A stretch of DNA of 64,000 bases from Companilactobacillus zhongbaensis (lineage in GTDB: Bacteria; Bacillota; Bacilli; Lactobacillales; Lactobacillaceae). The stretch covers positions 1 through 64,000 of the forward strand of contig NZ_RHOM01000012.1 of NCBI RefSeq assembly GCF_003946515.1. The letters are read 5' to 3'. Position 1 is the first letter of the stretch. The number at the start of each line of letters is the position of its first letter. Made by a program: the position numbers and the translations under genes. Below, piece after piece: positions 25,859 to 34,788 of the stretch. The notes below the pieces were generated by a model. It was not told where the DNA came from. It saw only the letters and a program-made list of their open reading frames with translations, and ran no database searches.

Positions 25859-26829
25859 TACTCAATTCGATCGAGCAATTCTTCGACTATTTTTTTCAAA
25901 GCTGTTCGATTGCGATTGTTTGGTAACTTCTTGATCCGTTTCAATGCGTGATTGCTATAAGTTCTAGCAATATCTTTGGCTTTATCAAGATAACCTTCAT
26001 CAACCACGATCCTGGCAGCTTCATTAATATCGTTAGGATCTAGTTCATCTTTAGATAAGACATCGATCAACGCCTGATTCTTATCTTGGAGTCCTAAAAT
26101 GTATGGCAGTGAATAAACACCGTTGCGTAGATCTTCAAAGTTTGGTTTTCCTGTATCGCGACTGTCCCCAAAGTCGAGGACATCATCGATAATTTGGAAA
26201 GCCATTCCGATCTCGTGACCAATATTCTTAGATCTGGCGATCAATTCGTGGTCACCACCCGAGATGGTGGCACCCATCATGGTACTTAGTCCAAACAATT
26301 CTGCAGTTTTACCAGCAACTTCACGGAAATACATCTTGGCAGTGGCATCAACGTTGAAGTTGATCAGTAATTGATCTAATTCACCAACTAAAATCTTCTT
26401 CATACTTAAAGCATTCGTCAAAATTTGTGATTGCTGCGGTAAATGTCTTGAGATCGTTTCGAAATACAGCGTGAATAAATAATCTCCAGCATAAATGGCA
26501 TTACGTTTACCATATTTGGTATGGATCGTTGGCTTTGAACGACGAAGTGGTGAATCATCGATCACGTCATCGTGGACCAAAGTCGCAACGTGCAACAGCT
26601 CGAGGGACGCTGCTAATGGTATTAATTCTTCATCTGATTTCTTCTCCGGACCAAAGCTACTAAAGATCAAGAAAAAAGCAGGACGCAACATCTTCCCTCC
26701 AGATGTTAAGTCTTTGATCATCTTAATAATAGCTTCGTTGTGTATATCCAAACTATTGTGAATAAATTCAGTCGTGCTATTTATTCTTTTCCCCATTTTT
26801 GGATATTCTTTCCAAATTGAATTTGCCAT
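25858..26829 (-). CDS. Trans-polyprenyl diphosphate synthase (heptaprenyl-type long chain)
   Basis: The 323-residue enzyme has both aspartate-rich motifs of trans-prenyltransferases: DDVID at 87-91 and DDVLD at 215-219, plus GGKMLRP near 44. It condenses isopentenyl diphosphate onto an allylic primer to make the side chain of menaquinone. The residues before the first DDxxD are small, fitting a long-chain product. Its divergent neighbour is menA, the prenyl acceptor enzyme, which supports the quinone role. RBS AGGGAG is 5 bases before the ATG. Confidence 0.9.
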   Translation of the reverse strand: MANSIWKEYPKMGKRINSTTEFIHNSLDIHNEAIIKMIKDLTSGGKMLRPAFFLIFSSFGPEKKSDEELIPLAASLELLHVATLVHDDVIDDSPLRRSKPTIHTKYGKRNAIYAGDYLFTLYFETISRHLPQQSQILTNALSMKKILVGELDQLLINFNVDATAKMYFREVAGKTAELFGLSTMMGATISGGDHELIARSKNIGHEIGMAFQIIDDVLDFGDSRDTGKPNFEDLRNGVYSLPYILGLQDKNQALIDVLSKDELDPNDINEAARIVVDEGYLDKAKDIARTYSNHALKRIKKLPNNRNRTALKKIVEELLDRIE

Positions 26830-26992
26830 TTAACTCCCTTAATCAAGCTCTTCTAAGCGGTTTCATGACTTACGAAGAACTCATCTGAACTCCCATGTCC
26901 AGAATCCTTTATTCTTTTTAAATATTATAAATTACCTAAAGCAGTTTATCCAGACGACTTCACAATATCAAAACTAACTTTAAGTAGTTTCC

Positions 26993-27022
26993 TTGTCTCA
27001 TCACATAAAGTAATTCTATAAT
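26993..27022 (+). promoter_or_regulatory. Promoter of menA
   Basis: TTGTCT and TATAAT are 18 bases apart. Transcription would start near 27029, after the ATG at 27025, which supports the GTG start at 27052. Confidence 0.65.
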
Positions 27023-27051
27023 ATATGATATTAAACCAAAGGATTGATTTT

Positions 27052-27966
27052 GTGAAACCATCAGTATTTTTAGAACTGGTCGAAATAAAAGCCAAGACGG
27101 CCAGCGTATTTCCTTTTCTAATGGGAACATTATACGCGTACTATCATTGGCATTCTATCAATATCTTAGAATTGATCTTGTTTTTTATTGCTATGTTTCT
27201 ATTTAATATGGCAGTAGATATTAACGATAATTACTGGGATTATAAAAACGCTTCCGGAGTGGAAAGTTTTCGCCGCGAAACTAACGTCATTGGCGTCCAT
27301 AACTTAAACATCCACATGATCGGCTGGATCGACTTCTCATTCAGCTTCATTGCTGCTGTGATCGGTCTCTTCATTGTTTACCGGACAGGATTGCCGTTAT
27401 TGTTCATGGGACTATTCTCATTTGCAGTTGGCTTCTTCTACGCCGGTGGTCCTAAACCGATCAATCGTGGTCCTTTCGGTGAATTCTTCGCTGGATTCAC
27501 GATGGGCTTCGTCATTTACTTGATCGCCATCTACATCAATGTCTTCAATTCACCCGAGGCAATACTCGACTTCAAGTTTTACGGTGACATCTTACTTTCA
27601 TCACTCTTAACTTGCTTTGCCATTTCTAACTTATTGTTAGCCAACAACATCGCTGACGAAAAAGAAGACAAAGACCTCGGTCGGAAAACGATCGTTTATT
27701 ATTTAGGCAAAGAAAATTGTCTCTTCATCCTAAACTCGCTTTACGTTTTAGGATATCTAGCTTTAATTTGTTCCATAATTATAGGATTGCTCCCAAAGGC
27801 GATGTACTTATTGCTAGTGATCACCCCGATTATTTACAAAAATACCCGTCAGTTCAGTCACAATCCTATCAAAAAAGAAACATTCCCATTGATCATTAAA
27901 AATCTGCTCTTGATCACATTGACCGAAGTAATTACTTTCTTCATCGGCGTATTGATCAATTTTTAG
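27052..27966 (+). CDS. menA: UbiA-family prenyltransferase, 1,4-dihydroxy-2-naphthoate polyprenyltransferase
   Basis: The 304-residue membrane protein has nine or so hydrophobic segments and the two UbiA aspartate motifs: NMAVDINDNYWDYKN (first) and ANNIADEKEDKDLGRKT (second). It joins dihydroxynaphthoate to the polyprenyl chain to form demethylmenaquinone. No men ring-synthesis genes are seen in the window, so exogenous or elsewhere-encoded precursor is implied. The GTG start at 27052 has AAAGGA 9 bases upstream, whereas the ATG at 27025 lacks an RBS and lies at or before the expected transcription start. Its stop overlaps that of convergent ackA. Confidence 0.9.
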   Translation: MKPSVFLELVEIKAKTASVFPFLMGTLYAYYHWHSINILELILFFIAMFLFNMAVDINDNYWDYKNASGVESFRRETNVIGVHNLNIHMIGWIDFSFSFIAAVIGLFIVYRTGLPLLFMGLFSFAVGFFYAGGPKPINRGPFGEFFAGFTMGFVIYLIAIYINVFNSPEAILDFKFYGDILLSSLLTCFAISNLLLANNIADEKEDKDLGRKTIVYYLGKENCLFILNSLYVLGYLALICSIIIGLLPKAMYLLLVITPIIYKNTRQFSHNPIKKETFPLIIKNLLLITLTEVITFFIGVLINF

Positions 27967-29162
27967 CCAAGTAATTCAGCAAAGTGGTAAGTATCTTGAG
28001 CGATCATTAACTCTTCATTTGTAGGCACAGTATAAGCAAGGACCTTTGAGTCGTCTGTCGTGATCTTAACTTCTTTTCCACGGCAGTTATTGCTTTCTGT
28101 GTCTACTTTTGTTCCCATGAAGCTAATTCCATTCAAGACATCTTCACGAACTTCGGGACTGTTCTCACCGACACCAGCTGTGAAGGCAATGACGTCAACG
28201 CCACCCATTTCTGCAGCGTATGAACCAACATACTTGATGACACGGTTACGGAAAATATCGAGCGCTAATTGAGCACGGTCGTTATCACCTTTAGCTGCAG
28301 CATCTTCGATATCACGCATATCGGCTGAAATACCTGAAAGTCCTAATAGTCCTGACTTGTGATTCAAGATATCGATCATATCTTCAACATCTGTCAAATT
28401 GAGTTTCTTCATTAAATATGGGATCAATGAAACATCTAAGTCACCACTACGACTACTCATAGTAATACCAGCGAGTGGTGTGAAGCCCATTGAAATATCA
28501 AAAGCTTTACCGTTCTTAATAGCACTGATCGATGCACCACTTCCTAGGTGAAGGACGATAACATTCTTATCTTCGATCCCACCAGGAACGATCTCGTTCA
28601 ATCTTGAAGCTATGTAACGGTGACTAGTTCCGTGTGCTCCGTAGCGACGAGCTTTATAATCTGTGTAATATTCCATTGGTAAACTATATAGGTAGTTTTC
28701 TTCTGGGATCTGAGCGAAAAAGGCTGTATCAAAAACAGCTACTTGGATAGCTTTTGGAACTAGCTTCTTGAACACACTAATGTAGTAAGCTTCTACTTTA
28801 TTGTGCAATGGTGCATACTCGGCAAGTTCTTCGATCAATTTCAAGTTCTCTTCTGTCACGATCTCAGACTTCTTGAAGTGCTCCCCACCAGCAACAACAC
28901 GATGTCCAAATGCGGTAATATCTTCAAAATGGTCGATGATGTGTTCATCTTTCAACTCACTTAAAATGGACAGCACGGCTACTTCGTTAGACTCAATAGC
29001 TTGCTCACGTTCAGTTTTTTTGCCGTTGTATTTTAACTTAAACACGGCTTTAGGTGATCCAAGTCGATCGATCATCCCCGATGCGATCACTTGTTTGTCA
29101 GGCATCTCAAAGAGTTTCCATTTCAATGTAGAGCTACCTGCATTTATAGACATTATCTTCAT
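27963..29162 (-). CDS. ackA: Acetate kinase
   Basis: The 399-residue enzyme has the ASKHA fold motifs: IMSINAGSSTLKWKLF at the N-terminus, GHRVVAGGEHF, VFDTAFFAQIP, RRYGAHGTSHRY and HLGSGASI. It interconverts acetyl phosphate plus ADP and acetate plus ATP, the ATP-yielding step of aerobic or heterofermentative pyruvate use. The ATG at 29162 is chosen since GAGGAG lies 7 bases upstream; the GTG at 29177 overlaps it. There is no pta beside it. Confidence 0.96.
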   Translation of the reverse strand: MKIMSINAGSSTLKWKLFEMPDKQVIASGMIDRLGSPKAVFKLKYNGKKTEREQAIESNEVAVLSILSELKDEHIIDHFEDITAFGHRVVAGGEHFKKSEIVTEENLKLIEELAEYAPLHNKVEAYYISVFKKLVPKAIQVAVFDTAFFAQIPEENYLYSLPMEYYTDYKARRYGAHGTSHRYIASRLNEIVPGGIEDKNVIVLHLGSGASISAIKNGKAFDISMGFTPLAGITMSSRSGDLDVSLIPYLMKKLNLTDVEDMIDILNHKSGLLGLSGISADMRDIEDAAAKGDNDRAQLALDIFRNRVIKYVGSYAAEMGGVDVIAFTAGVGENSPEVREDVLNGISFMGTKVDTESNNCRGKEVKITTDDSKVLAYTVPTNEELMIAQDTYHFAELLG

Positions 29163-29218
29163 CGTAATTCTCCTCACAAATATGTACTAGAGTTCCTCAA
29201 ATCGGCGCTCGGCCTGCT

Positions 29219-29247
29219 TTGACACTATTTTAAAATAATGATACTCT
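29219..29247 (+). promoter_or_regulatory. Likely promoter of the polysaccharide-type operon
   Basis: A consensus TTGACA is followed after 17 bases by TACTCT, about 40 bases upstream of the first gene's GTG. The -10 is weak. Confidence 0.5.
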
Positions 29248-29287
29248 GTAATAACTATTATAAGTCTTTTTTGGGGGTATTTCATTC

Positions 29288-31276
29288 GTGAAATTATTTA
29301 GTAGATTACGTAAGGATGTCTCGGACCATAATGCCCGTGACACCAATGTTCAAGCCCAATCTCACCCTACCGATAATAAGTCAAATTCGACTGAAGATCA
29401 CCCAAAAGAACAAATTAGCAATAACCACAAACCCGTAAAAGACCCAATTAAAACTGAACAACCCGAAAAAACCACCACCACTATTAAAACCCCTCAAGTT
29501 ACCAGTGATAATGGCAATAATGCAGTCGTTTCAGTGCATGATCAACGTGTTCAAATTGAAAGTAATATGAACCAACTTTCCCACGAATACGCTCAACTAC
29601 GCGGAAAATTAAAGCTTAATTTGTTCAGCGAACGTGATGATTATCAAGGTAAACTCAACAATTTAAACAAACAACTAAAGTCTCTTCAAGCTAATGAGGA
29701 CGCCGTCCAAGACAACTTGAAGAAGAACAAAGAAGAAGACGATGGCAAAGAGAAAGAACGCCTCGCCTCTGTTCGTGCTGACCAAAAACACCAAAATGAT
29801 TTGCTCTATCGTTACAAAGAGCAACAAAAGAAGCTCGCTACTAGTATCGAGAAAAACGACAAGAAGCTCACTAAGAAACAAGCTGAGCTTGCCAAAAACC
29901 AAAAGTCTGAGACTGACTTATCGGCTGCTATCAAGAACGAGACCGACCTCCAAAAGATGATGGTCTTGATGGAAAAGCAAAAGACTCAGATCGACAAGAT
30001 CTACAAGAGTCGTGAAAAGATCAACGCCGAATTAGCCGAGATCCAAACCGATCTTGGCAATGACAAGAAAGATCTCAAAGACGTTAACGTTAATATCAAT
30101 GAGATCTCTAGTAATATTGCTCTTCTCAAGACTAAGACTACTTCGATCGAACAAAAGATCAAGAATGACCAATTACATCGCACTAGCTTGATCAACCAAC
30201 TTGAAGGTTCAAGTAAGAGCAACCTTAACGATATCAAAGGTCTCAAGATGCAGATCAAGAACGTGACTGACAATATCAACTACGTTGACAAGTACATCAA
30301 AGATGTCTTCCACGCAGCTTATTTAGTGCGTGAAGTATTCTTGGAACCTCAAAAACAATACTTAGTCTTATCAGACTCGATCGACAAAGAACAACAAGAA
30401 ACCGACTTGTTCGATATCGTGCACTACTTAGAAACTAAGATGCACATCAAAGTTACTTTAGTAACTTCATTTTTCAACAATCAATTCGGTGATATCGTTG
30501 ACGGCTACACTAAATCAATGAACATCGAACGTCCTGACGAAGTTAACTTGTTCACCGACATGCAACGATCAGACAATCCTTCAACTAAACCAGTTGAGAT
30601 CCCTGAATCAAATAACTGGGTCACAAGAACTGATGTTAAGACGCAAAACACTTTGATCTATGATCAAAGCGGTAACTTGTTGATGACCGTTGAATATTTG
30701 GATGACAAGATCAATCGGATCAACTACTTCAAAAACTCCAAGATCGTTAAAACTAATATTTACAATGAAGATGGCATTTTGTCATCAACACAAATTTTTA
30801 ATAAAGACCAAAAATTGGGTGAAGAAAACTTCTTTAGAACTGACGGTTCGATCGTTATTACGATCACTTACGAATCAGGCGTTGCCAATGATTTCCAAGT
30901 CTTCGATGGCTCTGGTCTCTTGACGCAAGACTTCGATAAGAAAGAAGAACTCGTTACTTGGTGGATCAATAAACTTTACGCCGATCAAGACGACATCGTC
31001 TTTGTTGGTAGTAGTACTGATCTACTTTATAAGGCAGTGGCCGAAGTGCGTGACCAAGACAAATCTGACTTGATCACCTTCGTCGAAAATGCCCACAGTA
31101 ACATTGGACGGATCAAGGCTTTACTCCACAAGGAACCCTTGATCAACAACATCTTCGTTCAATACGAACGCGACTTACATTCTATTGAAAATACGACTGA
31201 TCGTGACATTAGTGTTAGTGCTATTAAGACTGCTGTCAGCGATGAAATGTATTTACCTGAATCACTCAAAATTTAA
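29288..31276 (+). CDS. Coiled-coil protein of a polysaccharide operon, unknown function
   Basis: The 662-residue protein has no signal peptide. Residues 1-85 are hydrophilic and disordered-like, about 90-335 form a long Lys/Glu/Gln/Asn coiled coil, and 340-662 form a folded domain. That domain has repeated Y-[DN]-x-x-G motifs (IYDQSGNLLM, IYNEDGILSS, FRTDGSIVI) like the N-terminal part of some LAB glycosyltransferases (GtfB/TarM-like), then FVENAHSNIGRI. I cannot name the family. The GTG start has GGGGG about 11 bases upstream. It precedes two GT2 genes by 21 and then 2 bases, so it likely organises or assists polymer synthesis. Confidence 0.75.
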   Translation: MKLFSRLRKDVSDHNARDTNVQAQSHPTDNKSNSTEDHPKEQISNNHKPVKDPIKTEQPEKTTTTIKTPQVTSDNGNNAVVSVHDQRVQIESNMNQLSHEYAQLRGKLKLNLFSERDDYQGKLNNLNKQLKSLQANEDAVQDNLKKNKEEDDGKEKERLASVRADQKHQNDLLYRYKEQQKKLATSIEKNDKKLTKKQAELAKNQKSETDLSAAIKNETDLQKMMVLMEKQKTQIDKIYKSREKINAELAEIQTDLGNDKKDLKDVNVNINEISSNIALLKTKTTSIEQKIKNDQLHRTSLINQLEGSSKSNLNDIKGLKMQIKNVTDNINYVDKYIKDVFHAAYLVREVFLEPQKQYLVLSDSIDKEQQETDLFDIVHYLETKMHIKVTLVTSFFNNQFGDIVDGYTKSMNIERPDEVNLFTDMQRSDNPSTKPVEIPESNNWVTRTDVKTQNTLIYDQSGNLLMTVEYLDDKINRINYFKNSKIVKTNIYNEDGILSSTQIFNKDQKLGEENFFRTDGSIVITITYESGVANDFQVFDGSGLLTQDFDKKEELVTWWINKLYADQDDIVFVGSSTDLLYKAVAEVRDQDKSDLITFVENAHSNIGRIKALLHKEPLINNIFVQYERDLHSIENTTDRDISVSAIKTAVSDEMYLPESLKI

Positions 31277-31297
31277 CGATAATACGAGGAGGTACTC

Positions 31298-32548
31298 ATG
31301 CTTATTTTGAAAATAATTTTGGGTATCTCTTTTTTTGCGACTTTGTTTACGTTTGCAATGAGTATTGCGACGTTTTTCTTCTCCGTGAGAAAGAGTACCC
31401 CCGACCAGTTTTTGTCTGACTACAAAGTTTATATTTTAATGCCAGTCTTGAATGAATCTTCGGTTATCAAAGATACTGTGGAACGATTTTTTAATGATAG
31501 CTATTACAGTTACAAAAACAACGTTCACCTAATCATGATCGACGACCGTAGTACCGATGGCTCGACTGATATTTTGCGTAACTTGAATCGTAAGTTTCAC
31601 AACTTCCACGTGATCAAACGGACCTTCCCTGCCGCTCAAAATGGTAAGGGTGAAGCCTTGAACGCGGGGATCCAATACGTTAAAGAAAATAATACTTGGG
31701 ATCCTGAAAAAACTATCGTTGGTGTTATCGATGCCGATGCCTATATGACCATTGTTGATATCAATAAAATGGTCAACGTTTTCGACCAAGATGACGAGTT
31801 AGCCATGGCACAAAGTCGAGTGGCTATGCTGCAAGCTAACAACTGGCTAGAAACCTTACAAGACTTTGAATTCGTCGTTCCGAACTCGCTGCTCCAAAAT
31901 ATGCGTGATCATTTTGGCAACGCTGCCGGTGCCGGTAACGGGCAATTTTTCCGACTGAGCGATTTATCAGAACGGACTCCTTGGGGAAATGCACTTTTAG
32001 AAGACTTTGAAATCAGTACGAGGATCTTGTTGAAGGATAAAAAAACTGCTTTTGTGCCGGATGTTTTAGTCTACCAAGAACCAGTTTCTAAGGTGAAAAA
32101 TTTCATCAAGCAACGGGCTCGTTGGGCTCAAGGAAGTCTCGATTGCTTGAAACTCTTAGGCAAAAAAACTGTAGCTAGTAATTTAGGCTTTGCCGCTAAA
32201 ACTGAAATGATCTTATTCATGTGTTCAACTTTTTTAAGCTTCATTATTATTTTGGCTAATATTTTTTCACTCGTCTCGATTATTTTAGGTTTAGCCGTTG
32301 TCAATTACTCGGCTCCGTGGTGGATGATCTCTACACTGCTACTAGGCTTACTGCTTGTCATATTCTCGATTATCCAATATTATCGGTATATAAATATATC
32401 TATTTTTCAAGCAATTGGTTGTGTATTTTACTTTTACGTTTATATAATTTTGATCATCCCGATCGTCTTGATCGCGGTTTGGAATTTTATAACAGGTCAT
32501 AATAGCTGGGATAAGACTTCCCACGGACTTAAGGAAAGTGAAGAATAA
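31298..32548 (+). CDS. Processive family 2 glycosyltransferase (BcsA/PgaC-like)
   Basis: The 416-residue membrane enzyme has an N-terminal hydrophobic segment, a cytoplasmic GT-A domain and three or four C-terminal spans. Catalytic motifs of processive GT2 synthases are present: DDRS at 82-85, DAD at 145-147, ED at 235-236 (LLEDFEIS) and QRARW at 272-276. Such enzymes polymerise and export beta-linked sugars (poly-N-acetylglucosamine, cellulose, hyaluronan type). The exact sugar is unknown. RBS GAGGAGG precedes the ATG. Middle gene of a three-gene operon. Confidence 0.88.
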   Translation: MLILKIILGISFFATLFTFAMSIATFFFSVRKSTPDQFLSDYKVYILMPVLNESSVIKDTVERFFNDSYYSYKNNVHLIMIDDRSTDGSTDILRNLNRKFHNFHVIKRTFPAAQNGKGEALNAGIQYVKENNTWDPEKTIVGVIDADAYMTIVDINKMVNVFDQDDELAMAQSRVAMLQANNWLETLQDFEFVVPNSLLQNMRDHFGNAAGAGNGQFFRLSDLSERTPWGNALLEDFEISTRILLKDKKTAFVPDVLVYQEPVSKVKNFIKQRARWAQGSLDCLKLLGKKTVASNLGFAAKTEMILFMCSTFLSFIIILANIFSLVSIILGLAVVNYSAPWWMISTLLLGLLLVIFSIIQYYRYINISIFQAIGCVFYFYVYIILIIPIVLIAVWNFITGHNSWDKTSHGLKESEE

Positions 32549-32550
32549 TT

Positions 32551-33495
32551 ATGAAAACAATTTCTATCGTCGTTCCTTGTTATAACGAGGAAGAGACTAT
32601 TAACATTTATTATGATGCGATGACTAAGATGAAAGAGGAGGCCAACAATGACGGCCGCCGCTTCGATATTGAATATTGGTTCATTGATGATGGTTCCGCT
32701 GATAAGACTTTACCGATCTTGCAACAACTTCAAAAAGATCACAGTGAAGACGTTCATTATGCTTCGTTTTCACGTAATTTTGGTAAGGAGTCTGCTCTCT
32801 ACGCCGGTTTAAACCAAGTCACTGGCGACTACGTTGCGGTGATGGACGTTGATCTGCAAGATCCACCTGATATGTTGCCGAAGATGTTCGATATTTTAGA
32901 AGAAGGCGAATACGACTGTGTGGGTTCTGCCCGCATGGATCGTAAGGGTGAAAATCCTATTATTTCGTTTTTCTCTAATTCTTTTTACGGCGTTATCAAC
33001 AAGATGTCGCAAACTAAGATCATCCCTGGTGCCCGCGACTTTCGTTTGATGACTCGCCAGATGGTTGAGTCGATCAAGTCGATGACTGAATACAACCGTT
33101 TTTCTAAGGGTATTTTTAGTTGGGTCGGTTTTAAGACTAAGTACTTGCCTTATAAGAACCATGAACGTGTTGCTGGTACTACTTCTTGGAACTTCTGGAA
33201 GCTTTTGAAGTATGCTTTGACTGGTATTATTGATTTTACTGAACGACCTTTGGCTCTGGCTACTTGGTTTGGGTCTATTTTCTCGGTATTATCGATCGTA
33301 TCGTTTGTCTGGATTATTGTGCGTAAGCTTGTTAATCCGATGATTGCTATTGATGGTTGGACTTCTATTGTGGCTATTGTTTTGCTTATTGGTGGGATTC
33401 AGCTGATTAGTATTGGTATTCTTGGTGAGTATATTGGGAAGATTTTCCTTGAGGTTAAGAAGCGGCCTATTTATATTATTAAAGAGAAGAAGTAG
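32551..33495 (+). CDS. Polyprenyl-phosphate glycosyltransferase (GtrB/CsbB-like GT2)
   Basis: The 314-residue enzyme has a GT-A domain with SIVVPCYNEEETI, FIDDGSADKT, MDVDLQDPP and GARDFRLM, then two C-terminal membrane spans. This is the DPM1/GtrB layout: it moves a sugar from a nucleotide donor to undecaprenyl phosphate for use outside the membrane. It follows the processive GT2 gene by 2 bases. The donor sugar cannot be read from sequence. Codon third positions turn strongly G/T-rich toward the 3' end, near family A copy 4. Confidence 0.9.
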   Translation: MKTISIVVPCYNEEETINIYYDAMTKMKEEANNDGRRFDIEYWFIDDGSADKTLPILQQLQKDHSEDVHYASFSRNFGKESALYAGLNQVTGDYVAVMDVDLQDPPDMLPKMFDILEEGEYDCVGSARMDRKGENPIISFFSNSFYGVINKMSQTKIIPGARDFRLMTRQMVESIKSMTEYNRFSKGIFSWVGFKTKYLPYKNHERVAGTTSWNFWKLLKYALTGIIDFTERPLALATWFGSIFSVLSIVSFVWIIVRKLVNPMIAIDGWTSIVAIVLLIGGIQLISIGILGEYIGKIFLEVKKRPIYIIKEKK

Positions 33496-33502
33496 TTTGT
33501 GT

Positions 33503-33535
33503 TGGAGATTCCTTTTGATGGGGGTCTCTTTTTTC
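33503..33535 (+). terminator. Probable terminator of the polysaccharide-type operon
   Basis: GGAGATTCC and GGGGTCTC can pair imperfectly around TTTTGAT and are followed by TTTTTTC. Confidence 0.5.
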
Positions 33536-33633
33536 TTGAGGTGAGAGAGTTTTTGGCAGACGAGAAGCGTTTTGCTTGGGTTGTGTTTTGATGTTTGTTT
33601 GGTTGGTGGGATAGTGGTGGTTGTTTGGTTGGT

Positions 33634-33808
33634 GGTTCACTGCCGACTCCGGGGGCCGGGGATACAGCCGCTGGAATGCACTCGGACACGATTTTGAGCT
33701 ACCCGAGAAGTTCGCTCGGGCATCTCAAAACTCGGTCTTTCACTAGGCAATAAATTGCCAAGTGAAATTTAGGTGCTGAGGGCTGTATCCCCGGCCCCCT
33801 CCGTCTAG
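33634..33808 (-). repeat. Family A three-way-junction repeat, copy 4
   Basis: On the minus strand P1 is GGGGGCCGGGGATACAGCC with GGCTGTATCCCCGGCCCCC, perfect. P3 is TTTCACT with AGTGAAA, a T.T mismatch, then GGCAA with TTGCC. P4 is TTTTGAG with CTCAAAA, then CCCGAG with CTCGGG. The upstream module (33809-33913) has small hairpins and GATAGAAACTGAGATAGAC as in copy 1. Farther upstream (to about 34090) is a purine-rich GGCGAGAGTGCGAGA block shared with copy 7. Confidence 0.85.
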
Positions 33809-34138
33809 ACGGTGCAATCATCCCCCTGTTTTTTTGGGGGTACCGATTTATTTTGTGCAAGTTGGCACTTTTTGCGCGTCCTAACTTTCTCTTGTCTATC
33901 TCAGTTTCTATCTTGGTTTGTAAGATTAAGTGCATGGTGAAAACCATTTTATAGGAGCAAACCACTTTCCTTGGTTCTTCTGTTCTTCACTTATCTCCCT
34001 TATTTTCTTGTTTTCTTCAGTTTATTTTCCCCTCCCTTTTTGCTCGCGCGCTCGTTTCTCGCACTCTCGCCTTGTTCTGTTCCTTTTTATTTCTGAGGTT
34101 GATTATTTTGTTGCCTTTTTGCTTTTGACCCTCTCTTT

Positions 34139-34152
34139 TGCAAGCGTTAACA
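34139..34152. promoter_or_regulatory. Cre-like site upstream of the AhpD-like gene
   Basis: TGCAAGCGTTAACA matches the CcpA consensus TGWNANCGNTNWCA at 13 of 14 positions, 39 bases before the start codon. Confidence 0.5.
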
Positions 34153-34190
34153 TGTGGATGTACTTAAATTCTTTTTTGGAGGGTTTTGTT

Positions 34191-34535
34191 ATGTCTAACT
34201 ACAAGGAACAATTGGATGGTATTAATGTTAATTATGGTCTTTTGGCTAATGCTTCTGGTGATCCTGCTAAGGATTTTTCTTCGCTCCATGCTGATGCTTT
34301 GAAGGATGGTGCTCTTGATCAGAAGTCTAAGGAATTGATGGCTCTTTGTGTTGGGATCTCGATTCGTTGTGAGGGTTGTATTTTGGATCATTTGCATCAC
34401 GCTATTGATGCTGGTGCTTCTAAAGATGAGATTGTTGAGACTGTTAATGTTGCTTTGATGATGAGTGGTGGTCCTGCTTTTGTTTATGGTGGGAAGGCTA
34501 TTGCTGCTATGAATGAGTTTTTGGACAAAAAGTAG
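34191..34535 (+). CDS. Carboxymuconolactone decarboxylase/AhpD-like family protein
   Basis: The 114-residue protein has the AhpD-type redox motif Cys60-x-x-Cys63...His67 in RCEGCILDHLHHA. It is the single-domain, six-helix size typical of the family. Related proteins are alkylhydroperoxidases or thiol-dependent decarboxylase-fold proteins; the substrate here is unknown. The ATG at 34191 is decided by TTGGAGGG 8 bases upstream; a longer in-frame ORF upstream runs through family A flanking sequence. Nearly all third positions are G or T. The stop codon touches family B copy 1. Confidence 0.88.
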   Translation: MSNYKEQLDGINVNYGLLANASGDPAKDFSSLHADALKDGALDQKSKELMALCVGISIRCEGCILDHLHHAIDAGASKDEIVETVNVALMMSGGPAFVYGGKAIAAMNEFLDKK

Positions 34536-34688
34536 AGAGCGGAGCGAGGTTGGTCAGCTGCTGAGGATTAACGCGGGTGGTCGAACAAGGTGCGGCAAAG
34601 CCGTGCCTCGACCACCTGTGTTAACCGGAGGCCGCTGTCGCCTGGAGCTTGTTTTCGCATCCTTGAGGATAAAGATTAAAAACTCTAT
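34535..34688. repeat. Family B long-hairpin repeat, copy 1
   Basis: The core GGATTAAC...GTTAACC encloses GGGTGGTCGA with TCGACCACC and the apical GGTGCGGC with GCCGTGCC around AAA. The core is nearly identical in all three full copies. The outer arm is degenerate on its 5' side (GCGAGGTTGG), so the base of the stem is broken here. It begins at the stop codon of the AhpD-like gene. Confidence 0.8.
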
Positions 34689-34735
34689 CCAAACCGCTGC
34701 AAGTTAAACTTTTTAAAATTAAAAATCCACATTAA

Positions 34736-34788
34736 AAAAAGCGATCTTAAACTTCCCTGATCCGGAAGCTTTTGATCGCTTTTTCTTA
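34736..34788. terminator. Bidirectional terminator before lactate permease
   Basis: AAAAAGCGATC and GATCGCTTTTT pair, with inner CTTCC/GGAAG. It terminates the minus-strand permease gene and could stop transcription from the left. Confidence 0.9.
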
